Shown here: piece after piece, positions 23,065-33,613 of the stretch | Position numbering within the stretch: the stretch's first letter is position 1 | How the letters are laid out: each line of letters starts with the position of its first letter | From: Halichondria panicea | Lineage: Eukaryota > Porifera > Demospongiae > Suberitida > Halichondriidae | Length of the DNA stretch: 64,000 bases | Direction of reading: 5' to 3' | Assembly: GCF_963675165.1 (NCBI RefSeq) | Contig: NC_087384.1 | Location: 731,001-795,000 of the forward strand | The notes under the pieces: generated by a model | Databases searched by the model: none | The model's input: the letters and a program-made list of their open reading frames with translations, nothing else | Told to the model about the DNA's origin: nothing | Translations under genes and position numbers: made by a program

Positions 23065-26000
23065 CTATGTTTGCACGTCTGTTTTTTTAACGAGATCCAC
23101 TGAATTCTTAGACTTGTTAAAGACTGCAGTCGCAACATCATTAGACTTAGGGTTAGGGGAAGAACTTAATTTAAATTTGTCTGACTTAGAAGGTAATATA
23201 CAACTGAGGATGATGACGATGATGACGATGATGACGACGACGAGGACGAATGCAGCAGCTGCACCGACTGATATTCCAATTATTTCTGCATTACCTATAA
23301 TGAAACAATCAGTGCTCAAAATCAGTTATAATTATGACCAGATACGGTATAGAGTAACTTACTAAGAGGACTAGGGCAGTTACAGTAAGTGCTTTGATTC
23401 ACTAATGGCTCAAAAGTTCCGTTGACACAGCGAGTTGTGTTAGTCCCCATCAGCGTACACGTAGAACATTGAAGGTAGAGCATACTGTTGTGAGGGACAT
23501 TAACTCTTGATGATATGTCCATCATGGGCATGCTGCTAGAATTGGTAAGTTGCACTCCAGTATTGTAGTTCGGACTTAGAGTACTCGTATTACATTGAAG
23601 CAGGATTAGTTCTTGACTCACAGTTCTTGCAACTTCCACACCATTGCGAGACACGACTGCGGAGAAGCAAATTGGATCTGTTCCCACACGAATACATGTC
23701 TCATAATCATTTTGTAACATATACTTCTCAGTAGTTTTTATTGATCCATTACTTTGACAAGCACCATCAGCAAACTGGAGTTGAGCTTGGAAGGAATCGG
23801 GACTTTCATTACACTGTTGGTTGATGGAGACATCAATACATTGTTCTATTGTGAGAGTCGAACTAATGTCAGCCATGGTTCCTTCCACTGTGTGTATGAG
23901 CATACAATACATAAATTCATGTATATGGGTCATTCCATGTGAGATCAACATGAAAATCGGATGACCCCCTCAGATTTCCCCGAAACTTGGTACAGTAGGT
24001 AGTAGTTAGGTAGTAGTTGTTGAATATTAAACCACAAATATGTGGTTAAAGTTTCATGGCTTTGTGGTTATAGTGTGCAGAAATGTAGGCTATTTTGACC
24101 TACACTGAATCATGCAAAGGCTCATTTCTCATGAAGTGATTGAAACTAATTGTATCTGGTTGTAGCATAAGTATTAGGCTTTCATTTGATGTGCATAAAA
24201 ATATGCTTTCTAGTGAGGTTGGAGTCAAACATTAATTGGTGAACAATCGACTCCAGATCCAGTGTTGAGGCCTTCAGGATATTTTATATTAGTGGTTGCA
24301 CTAAGTACACATCAATCCGAAGTCTTATAGCTTTTACTGGCATTAATGAAAGCACCGCGGGTGATGATGCCTCGGTGGAAGTGCCAAAGCTACACACATT
24401 ATATCATAATGAACTGCATGCAGTGTAGGTCAAAATTGCAAAAAACCTCACATTTTTGCCACACGAAACCATGAAACTTTTACCACAACATTTTGTTGTG
24501 GTTTAATATCTTAACACCTACTACCCATGTACCAAGTTTCGGGGAAATCTGAGGGGGTTATCCGATTTTCGTGTTGATCTCACACGGAAAATGCATGCAT
24601 GGTCTATATAGTCATACCTGAGAATAGATCGGATACATTGGAGAATGTCCCAACTTCTGTCTCGACAGTGACATTAATAAATCTGATGCTACCTTGCAGA
24701 CTAGCGTTTTGGAACTCTGGAGATGTTGAGTTGAAACTATATGCTCTTACTCCAGAGTTGTTCAAATATTGTGTATAGTTATTGCTGACGTCATCGTAGA
24801 TTGTCACTAGAAACCCAAGCACACCGGGAATGATGGTTGTGTTTTCCACTTCTGGAGGAGAGTACTGCATAAATGCATATAATAATCATTGTATTCACCA
24901 TATGTCACATGCTGTGCATATTAACAGCAGGCAATGACTTTAATTATTACACAATAATAAATAATACCCGTAGTGCATATAGTATCTTACATTCCAGGTG
25001 ACATGTATCTGAGGACTGTCCACATCCTGTGAGCAATCGACAACTACTTCAATATCACTTGGAAAGGTATCTGAAAAAAATTTAAACAATAATACATGCA
25101 CTTGGAAAGTATCTGAAAAAAAATTTAATATACTAACTGACCGTCAAGAATACTGGTCACATTTGCTGGGGTACTGAGAAATTCACAATCTTCGGTGACA
25201 GTTCTCACTTCAAAATAGCATGTCTGACCATTAGGGATCCATCCACTACATGACGCTGTGAAGGTACTACCGTTAACCATTCCTATTGGTGAGCACATGC
25301 CACAGTCACCTCCATAGCTGAGATTGTACCCCCCAATACTCCCTATGACACTTCCGTTAGGCGGGACCCAGTCGTATTGGCACACAGTGTTTGTAGGGAA
25401 AGACAGAGTGGCATGTTCGGGAGGGTCTGGTTCAACTATTCAAATGAATGAAAACATAATATACAGTGAACAGCAAGCAATTTATTCAGTCTCTTACCTC
25501 CCACTCTGACAGTTATGTTCCTGAAAATGTCGTCAGGAACCCTGGCAAGATACTCTTGAAATAAAATAGTTCCTCCATTCATCAGCGTGTAGTTCGCAAT
25601 AAACAAAAGTACAGATGTCTGAACCTCGTTTACTGTGCTACAGTTAAGGCTAGCACTGTACGGACCACATTCTCCATTTTGTGTAGCTGAGACACAAATG
25701 TCGATTGAAGCAAAAGGGATTCTGTTATCAGAAAGTGAACCCACTACATCAGGACAGATGAAACCAACACCACTACCAAACCATTCAAGTGTTCCTCTCA
25801 TGAGCTCAATTGTACCAGTGTATGATGCTGGTTCTCCATCACGAAGACATTCTTGTGGCATTTCTGCATTTATAGAGGATCTTGTAAAGTCATACCGTAG
25901 TCATGGGCATTGATGGGATATAAAAGTTCAACTAACCTGCAACAGCTGTCCGTGATGACATACCAACAAAAATAATAAACACCAGAAAGAAGCAGTCGTT

Positions 26001-26119
26001 TTTGCCTATAATTTTAATACACATTGTAATTAAACAGTATAGATCTACTAAACGACTAGATCTATAAAGCTAATAAATACATAAGCAGATCAATCCATGC
26101 TCGGCTTACCAAACAGCAT
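23065..26119 (-). CDS. Gene A: type I membrane receptor with FN3-like domains, 606 aa, 8 exons
   Basis: Minus-strand exons 26119-26110, 26005-25937, 25863-25498, 25435-25142, 25070-24991, 24864-24618, 23887-23363, 23294-23065; 1821 bases in frame. Signal peptide: MLFGKNDCFFLVFIIFVGMSS. An N-terminal Cys-containing domain (27-148) is followed by one FN3-like domain (148-246, YDWVPPNG, GGYNLSYGGDC, GQTCYFEV), a second split over two exons (246-355), and a 175-residue Cys/Asn-rich module with many NxS/T sites (355-530). A transmembrane helix (VVVIIVIIVII) and a 40-residue Lys/Ser-rich tail end the protein. No kinase or other catalytic domain is present. Exons are mostly bounded by phase-1 introns, as in extracellular-module genes. 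It is paralogous to gene B and, more distantly, to gene C. Adhesion or recognition roles are inference only. Confidence 0.85.
23933..24588. mobile_element. MITE with about 130 bp inverted repeats in gene A intron
   Basis: Left arm TTCCATGTGAGATCAACA...GATTTCCCCGAAACTTGG; the right arm is its complement, ending at TGATCTCACACGGAA. The arms extend about 130 bp with a few mismatches, to AAAGTTTCATGG. The roughly 400 bp centre contains a copy of the dispersed GCCTCGGTGG repeat (24345-24393). It fills most of the intron between exons 24864-24618 and 23887-23363. Confidence 0.8.
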
Positions 26120-26308
26120 CCTGGAGTTGACATCTAGATCTAGTATTATAATTATATACTTATTGAACTGTAGAGTCGAAAAATTATAGACAGTTTATCT
26201 GCATGATCTCAAATGACATCACTTAAAAATAGTAACCTAGTCTATATACGGCGGCAAGTTGGCTAGCTAAAGAAACGATCAAGCCTCCTGAATAACAACA
26301 CAGCAACA
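26120..26308. promoter_or_regulatory. Shared 189 bp divergent promoter of genes A and C
   Basis: Only 189 bp separate the start codon of gene A (-) from that of gene C (+), and both products belong to the same FN3-like receptor family. A TATA-like TCTATATACGGCGG lies near 26240. Transcription start sites cannot be placed from sequence alone. Confidence 0.6.
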
Positions 26309-28467
26309 ATGTTCATGGATATAAAAAGGAGAGAATTGATCTTTATCCGGGCAACTGCTATGATAATACTCCTGCTAGCCCCTCATCATCAGGCAAAGGG
26401 AGAGTTGTTTTATGAATATATCGGCAATGGAACAGAGCCTGGAGAATGCATACGGGAAGGTGTTGTACTAACTCTTGCATGCACTGTCAAAGATGTCGAA
26501 GGTACTGGAGCAACAGTATGGACTGGGAGCGACCCAATATTTGATTGCCCAAGTGCTAATAGTATTTCAGATAGGCAAGTGTATTTAGTTCATCGAGTTT
26601 TTCAAAACCCTGCTGTTCCAGATCCAAAGTTTTTTTGTACTGATAATGTTGTTGGTCAAGTTGTTGAGTACAACGGCACTCATTATACATCAACACTTGC
26701 TGTGTCTACCACTCGGCAAATGAATGCTGGAGTGATCTCTTGTAGCTCTTACTATGAAACTGAAATTACTGGTGACGCACAGATATCTGTTGGAGGTGAG
26801 TTTAATTTATAACAGTGATGGTAATTATTAACATAACGGCACAGATAATAATGTATATAGAACGGTGTAACAATTACTGAGATATACATATATGCATGCA
26901 TGCAGATGTTTTGTCTCTTTTAACAATGACTTATGCGCATTGTGTCTTATGCAGTTGTCCCAGCACCTCCTGCACAAATCGATGTGGTATTCAATGACAG
27001 AGAAAGAGAATTTAAAATTAGTTGGAGCATGCCAGATATATTGGGAGGTATTAGGAACTATTTAACAGAGATAGTGGGAAATGACTGTGGTACCTGCAGC
27101 AATATTATTAGCAGTTTGCAAGAAGACGAGGTGCTGTGTTCTGATTGGATCCCTGATGGACAGGTGTGCAATGTGACGGTGAAAACTGTTTCAGCTGACT
27201 GCGGATTTTTGAGCACTGTTCCTACAGCCAGGCAAATATACTTGAAATGTAAGTAATTCTTTACCTTAACCACAATACATAGAAAGGGGAATGTTGCAAC
27301 TATGTGGTTTACATAATGTGGTTTCACAGATCCTGATGCACCTGTTATAAAGATGATTCTACCCACATACTCAATTAAAAAAGAACTTGAATCCCTATCA
27401 GTGATTATGATGCTGACAGAAGTAAGTGCAATTAATGCGCATGCAGAGTTATATCAATGTTTATCTCAGGGAACATTTGATGCAAATGGATTGCTGATTA
27501 CATATGGTGTATACCTAGAAGATGTGATGTCTGGAAATGTCTGTGTTAAACTGGCAAGTAGAGAGTGTGATGTTTATAATTGTGAAATAAAGATTGTAAT
27601 GTCTGAGGACTGTTTAATGAAAAAAGAGAGCCTGTTTTCGATTAAGGTTTTCGCTAAAACAATGATCGGTCAGTCATTGAGCAGCCCACACCTGGATCTA
27701 ATCAGTGAGTTACAAGCAACTTGTTGTTGCTCGTGAATTTTAATGTTGACTATACCTATCAAGTCTCATTTCGTAAATTGTTAGCTTCCATATTCTCCCA
27801 ACGAAAGTTTTGATGTTGGTATTTTCATTGTGATACTACTTTACAGATTCCCAAAACAAATTCATCGAACTCAGCATGGTGGTAAAAGACGATTTTACTC
27901 TCTTTGTAACAGAATTTACCAACACTTCTTTCAAATTATCAACTTCTGTGCAATACGGGCTTTGTCACAGTAATGCGCTGAACTTACAGAAGCAAGTATC
28001 CAGTGCTAATGATTCTGCAATTTGTGTTGTTATAAATGATCTACCTTCAAGAGAGGAGTCGTGTTTTATCGCAACTTGTATGACAGACAGTATCAATTAT
28101 CCCATCAATATTCGAGGAGAGCTTAAAGGTGAGTCAGTATATTTCCCATCACTGTCTTGTTATGATGATTATTATACACTCTGCAGATACTACAAGTGTG
28201 GATCTATTGACTCCTATTACTACCGCTGGAGTTATTTTAGCACTCTCAGTCATTTTCAATTTTGCTATTCTATTCGGATGCTTGACTTTATTAGTATCGA
28301 GATTTAAAGCAAGGGTACAGTTTAAAGCAAAGGTGCAGTCTGATATTAAAGAACAGAGCGGGAGCAACACTGATCCTGTCTATGAAGTGGTTTTGCCTAC
28401 AAATGATGAAAGTGCTCCAGTAGTAGTTCAGAAAAATCTCTGTTACAGTGCTACTACTGCATTGTAA
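26309..28467 (+). CDS. Gene C: type I membrane receptor with FN3-like domains, 572 aa, 5 exons
   Basis: Exons 26309-26795, 26955-27248, 27330-27704, 27847-28128, 28187-28467; 1719 bases in frame, every intron phase 1. Hydrophobic leader (ATAMIILLLAPHHQAKG); an Ig-like N-terminal domain (about 35-160, with LTLACTV and VISCSSYY providing a Cys pair); an FN3-like domain (163-260, ISWSMPDILGGI, GNDCGTCS, GQVCNVTVKT, ADCGFLST) clearly homologous to the first FN3 of genes A and B; two further beta-rich modules (261-385 and 386-479). A transmembrane helix (about 492-517, VILALSVIFNFAILFGCLTLL) and a 55-residue tail with DPVYEVVL, a possible tyrosine phosphorylation site, complete it. Divergent partner of gene A. 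Confidence 0.85.
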
Positions 28468-28953
28468 AGAAAGTGCAGGGTGTCACATATATATATACTC
28501 ATAATTTTTGTACTACTTCATTCAATTCAGTCACATGCAGGACCCCAAACTTGTAGTTCTATAATTATATATATGCACATTTAGTTGTTTCGTTTTCATA
28601 GTGTTTGAAATGCACATGCATAATTATTAAATTGACAACAATTATATAAGAAATTCATGTGTAGCTATATACAATTTTTATTCTAACAAAATACGTCTGG
28701 GTTAGATTTTATAAACAGGATGCAGCTCTAAAAACAAATGAGATTGTGCATGAGCTTCCCAGGGGGGTGGGTGGTGGATTATTCATTGTATACTTAATGA
28801 GATTTTGGCCAGGCTTCTCAATAGCTGGCCTTTTAATGATATTCACTATTTAATATCAAACGCCACACATGTACAAAGCACTTATCACAAAAGGAAATGT
28901 GATTAAAGTGAATCTGCAATACTATGAACAGTAAGACCCCTGAGGTATACACC
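28468..28953. other. AT-rich intergenic region after gene C
   Basis: Holds the gene C 3' UTR and, at its end, the start of a repeat with the terminal motif CCCCTGAGGTATACACC (about 28936-28953). No gene seen. Confidence 0.5.
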
Positions 28954-30056
28954 TATGGAGCTTAATTTGTGTCAAAATTCTAAGAGCAGTTTATTCAATT
29001 CCAAGTCCATGTTCCAATTCAAATTCCAATATTAAATGCCAACAATCCAATGCAAATTCCAAAGGCACATACACACATACCACACACACAGTAAAAACAT
29101 TACAATTCCAAGTCAGTGTTCCAATTAAAATTCCAATGTATTTCTCGTAAACAATTTCCAAAATGTAATAGTATTCATTGGACACACACACATACCACAT
29201 GCACACAGTAAAACATTATTGGGTAATATCCGTAACATAGTCCAACACTTCTTGGAAGACATCTACAGCATGAACACTGGAATGGGGAGTTCTTTGTAAA
29301 GGATAGAGTGCTGAAAGATCTTGAAATTGTTCTTCTGACAGTGGAGAATGAGTAGGTGGTACTTCAACACGTTCATTTTCTTGAACTTCTGGCACAGGCT
29401 CTTCCCAATCAATCCCATAACAAGGGTAGTCCTATATACATGTAGATAAAAAGAATACATTGTTTAAGCTATTAAGGTACACTGTATATTATTATAGCAC
29501 TTACATCAGTAATTGTGTCCAGTAACTGTGTACACATCCCTTGCATCCATAGCTGTAGTGGAGTTTGGTTTCGCTCTGAACTTAAACAGTGATTTGCCCA
29601 CGCATCAAGAAATATATCTATTTGATAATTAATGTAGGGCAAATATACGAAGTGCAGGCAAAAAAGATGTAAGGTGTCTATCGGATTCAACAGGCCTGTT
29701 TGTTCCATGTGATAAAAAAGATGATAAAATATTCCTGTGCAGCCGATGAAAAGATCTCTCCAAAACCTTTCCACCCTTTGATTATGTACACTAGCATCGA
29801 CAATCGCACTCCCTCTCCCTGAACCCTTAAGAGGATGAGATAGCATAAAACGAGCAATTCCAGTATTCTCTCCTCCCATGTCCATTCTCACTCTGGATGG
29901 AAGACCATACCGGGAGACGGCATGCAACAAATCATCATGTTGCGGTCGTATAATTATGTAATTACAGCTTTGAAATAATTATTGGAATATGATTTGGAAC
30001 ACCCACTTGGAATAGAAAATACTGCTTTTTAATTTTGACACAAATTAAGCTCCATA
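28954..30056. mobile_element. 1.1 kb DDE-integrase element with 26 bp TIRs and 6 bp target duplication
   Basis: Perfect 26 bp terminal inverted repeats occur at 28954-28979 (TATGGAGCTTAATTTGTG...) and 30031-30056. They are flanked by the direct repeat TACACC at 28948-28953 and 30057-30062. It sits inside another repeat whose two halves resume on either side. It carries only the 3' part of an integrase gene. Between about 28995 and 29190 there is a degenerate AATTCCAA-rich tandem repeat. Confidence 0.85.
29216..29955 (-). pseudogene. 5'-truncated DDE integrase, 3' two exons
   Basis: Minus strand: an exon from about 29955 to 29505 ([40 protein letters not shown]) spliced to 29431-29216 (DYPCYGIDWEEP...DYVTDITQ, stop 29218-29216). 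It keeps the second Asp (MDMGGEN) and the Glu (RVERFWRD) of the catalytic triad. The first Asp, the helix-turn-helix and the N terminus are missing. No stop or frameshift interrupts the remaining frame. Clearly homologous to the intact gene at 48958-50653. Confidence 0.82.
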
Positions 30057-30928
30057 TACACCTGCTCCATTTTGCGTTTGCGGTTTGTTTCGCAGTTCAA
30101 CTATACACTTCTGCAGTTGGCTTTTGCAGTTGGCTTTGCAGCAGTTGGCTTTGCAGTTGGCTCTGCAGCAGTTGGCTTTGCAGTTGGCTTTTGCAGTTGG
30201 CTTTGCAGCAGTTGGCTTTTGCAGTTGGCTTTTGCAGTTGGCTTTTGCAGTTGGCTTTTGCAGTTGGCTTTTGCAGTTGCTCAATCACAATGATCAGTGA
30301 CATCACAATACAATAGACATAGAAATATTGTACAGCAGGACCTAGAAATGCTGATAGCAAGCCTGTAGAAACAGGTTACCATAATTATACAATAATAATT
30401 AGATGATGTTGCAACAACATATAAGAAACAGGCAAGCCAATGATTATGCTGGCGTGTCTAATATCTCTGCTGTGTCTGTTTGTGTTTGAACGATTATTTG
30501 TAAGGTATCCACGAGTAAAATATTTCATCAACAGATATAATTATGTTGAAATGGGGTATTCATAATTATATCCAAGAGAGTGGATAAGAGTAAGAGTGTT
30601 GAACTAGTAACAGCAATTGCCTTGACATACGTCATCACTTGATAGACTGATTTGTTATGTTAGCAACACTTCCCAGAAACCCCACATGCTGTGATTGTGT
30701 AGTGCAGTGCTACAAACCACAGACCACAGTTTACTTAACAGCACGCGACAGTGATGACGCATGTCAAGGCAAATGCGGTTCCATGATTACTACAGCAGTT
30801 CAACACTCCTACTCTTGATATTGAGCAACTGCAAAAGCAAACTGCAGAAGCGAACTGCAAAAGCGAACTGCAAAATGAACCGCAAACGCAAAATGAAGTA
30901 GGGCTGGTGTATACCTCAGGGCTACCGT
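30057..30928. repeat. Foldback repeat with 13 bp minisatellite
   Basis: From about 30110 to 30280 a 13 bp unit (TTTTGCAGTTGGC with 12-15 bp variants) is repeated about 12 times. Complementary Leu/Gln/Ala-rich open frames there are artefacts. Near 30826-30892 the complementary motif (GCAACTGCAAAAGCAAACTG) appears, followed by AACCGCAAACGCAAAATGAA, the complement of 30069-30086. The ends read GGTATACACC (left, 28944) and GGTGTATACCTCAGG (right, to 30925). A smaller foldback (arms AGAGTGTTGAACTAGTAACA and GCAGTTCAACACTCCTACTC) lies inside at about 30590-30820. Confidence 0.7.
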
Positions 30929-31189
30929 ACTCATCTGCTCCTGATTTACCTCATCAACACATTGCCTATAATTATAAGCTTCCAACATGGTATGGAGCTC
31001 CCCCCTCTATAATTATAAAGCTCTAGCTTGACCATTATAATGGTACCTTAATAATAGTTTATAATAACAACAGTACCATAATCATATATGCATGCATGCA
31101 GTGAGTGTTCGAAATTGTTCGAAATACAATTGCGCATTACAATGCCATTGTCAATAGACATATAAATCAGCCTACTGTGACTGTGACTT

Positions 31190-31900
31190 CAGTAATAGGA
31201 CAACACTAGTACTACCCAAAAAATTTGTGAGTTTACATAATAATAACATATTTTTGTACTTTTAATTATGACATTGTTCTGTAACACATAATTAACACTC
31301 CACTCCAGGATACAGGGCAACATCCTCAGCACAAGCTACAAGTGTCAACATCATAGTAGCTCTGCATGGTCACTTTATGGAGACTGCTGGACTGTACCTC
31401 AAGAACTGAATGTACACACATCCTCGACGTTAATTCTCATGGGGAATACTCAATAGCAACTGGTGCTGTGACTCCAGTGGGAAAAGCAATCCAACAGGAA
31501 AACTCCACCATAACGATTGGTGAGTTTACATAATATAAAGTGACATGTTTTTGTATCACATTCAATTGTTTTTCTTTACAGGAATAAACACTTTTGTATA
31601 CGAGTTACTGTGCACGGATGATGTACTTCACGAGATTCAGAGTCATAAACTAACAAAACAACCAGTCAGATGTCTGATTCATGTGGCTATACTCCTTTAT
31701 ACCACATGCATGCATCAGCACAATACTGCCGGCTTTGTCTGCGTGGACAGCTGAAATTCAAATGTCCACTATGAAAATATTCACGGGTGAGTTGCTAAAT
31801 AATTTGAACACAATACATTCTATTAATTCCAGGATACAAGGCAGAAAGCATCCTCAGCATGCACAAGCTTAATCACAAGTGACACCATCCTTGTTGAGCT
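31190..31900 (+). pseudogene. Decayed receptor-like exons, unit 1
   Basis: Contains a broken exon (about 31582-31785, VAILLYTTCMHQ, with an in-frame TGA) followed by a GT donor. An acceptor then precedes GGATACAAGGCAGAAAGCATCC at about 31832. The same exon pair recurs at 32840-33115, and the same GGATACAGGGC block occurs at 31310. I read these as relics of a gene C-like membrane protein. No continuous frame remains. Confidence 0.5.
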
Positions 31901-32329
31901 CTATCTTGGTGTAAACAGGCTATAGGACAAAATAATTAGCCGTATAGAGACATGCTCCTATTTACGATGAGATCTCAGCAGCTGTTAAGACGAATAGGGA
32001 TATCACCACAGAACACAACGAAGCATATACCACTCTGTGTCAGTGAAACCTAGCCTACCAAACAAACATCATGCATGTGTTAATTAGTCAGGCTTTAGTT
32101 TTTTTTATTCAACATGCACAAGTTAGTACTGCTGCAAATAGACAGAAACAGCATGTACGTATAATTATACGTTTATACGTATAGTATCGGGTAATAAATA
32201 GCACAAACTATATACAAGTATATAGATAGCTTTGCAGTTTGTATAACACAGGCTATGATTAGAAAATAAAACAAGATGGGCTAAACACAAACGTCAATTT
32301 GAGGGATGCATGATTGTGTCCTTTGACTG

Positions 32330-33125
32330 ACTATAGTGGAGGCCTCAGTTGTGAATTGCACCTACCAACTACCAACTATACTTTTGTTGCAAATCAAGTG
32401 AGTTTCACAAAATCAGTTGTGTGATAGTTACAGTTGTAAGTGTATATACATGCTTTAGGAGATCACAGATGAGAATGGATTCACAATAAAGTATGTGATT
32501 GTATACACTCACTCATCACTGGGGAGTGAGCCGTTGGAGATTCTGTTGAACTGTGCCTCAAGACTGAATATACACACATCCTCAACATTCATAGTTCAGA
32601 AAAGCAGGATAAGACACTACCCACCCATAGGCATGCAAATGTCACATTCAATTGTTTTTTCACATGAATAAATACTTTTGTACAGTTACTGTGCATGTAC
32701 TTCAGACATGCACAGCTGTCAACTGTTTCTTCCTTAACAAACACAACCACATCTCCTGTGAAATAGAATATGGCCAAGATTGCAATACCCTCGCTTATGA
32801 GAGCAAAAAGAATGGAGCTTCAATTAATGAGTCAGATGTGGCTATACTCCTCAATGAGGTCTTACCATCCACACAATACTGATTTGTCTTGACAGCTGAA
32901 AATCAAACGTATACTGTGAAATTACAAGGACAATTCACAGGTGAGTTGAAACAGAACAATAACCATGACTACATGTATTCCAGGATACAGGGCAGAAAGC
33001 ATCCTCAGCACAAGCATATTTGCAAGTCTCAACATCATAGTAGCTCTGGTCTCACTGTATACAAAAGTAAATTTAGATCCTATATGGTTCAGGAAATCCC
33101 TGCTAGTATAGTACTGTGTAAAGAA
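32330..33125 (+). pseudogene. Decayed receptor-like exons, unit 2, with a membrane-segment exon
   Basis: Exon about 32820-32940 reads SDVAILLNEVLPSTQY, then a stop, then TAENQTYTVKLQGQFTG and a GT donor. The next exon (about 32983-33108) reads GYRAESILSTSIFASLNIIV followed by ALVSLYTKVNLDPIW, a transmembrane helix with a short tail. The pattern (beta strand, phase-1 junction, membrane helix) matches the 3' end of gene C, so this is probably a dead tandem relative. Confidence 0.5.
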
Positions 33126-33613
33126 GGTCGTGTGTTATGCTCATGCAGTTATTCAGTAGATCTACATCTTATTAGCTCCAATTTAAATGTTTGATTTGAC
33201 TTCAAACTCTGATATCATAATTATCCCCATGCACTGTATAATTATAATAGGCACATTAATGCATGCATTACTCGGTATTATTTCATGTAGTGTTTGATTG
33301 CACATTATACTACATGTAGCAACATGCACAAAGTCATTCAGTTGTGTTTATCCATAATAGAAGAGAGAGAACTATAAACAGGGGCAGATTTCTAGGGAAA
33401 ATAAAAACTTGAACTATATATATCTATCTGTATAGTTAAATTATAAGCTAGGTGCACGGCAACTATAACAAAAGTGTTCAGAGATATATATAGATATGGT
33501 GCCATGCACAAATATTCAGTATTATTTCATCATATATAAAGCTAAATCTAAAAATAGAGAAGACAGAGCTATAGATATAAAGCATATAAACAGGGTGGAT
33601 CCAGCGGCTGGGG

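Noticed and set aside
23754-23942. Plus-strand frames antisense to genes A and B
   Set aside because: Mirror images of the conserved exons; the minus-strand reading preserves splice phases and protein similarity between paralogues.
30035-30360. Several overlapping open frames on both strands, Leu/Ala/Phe- or Lys/Ala/Gln-rich
   Set aside because: All are products of the 13 bp minisatellite; no start context, splice partner or family resemblance.
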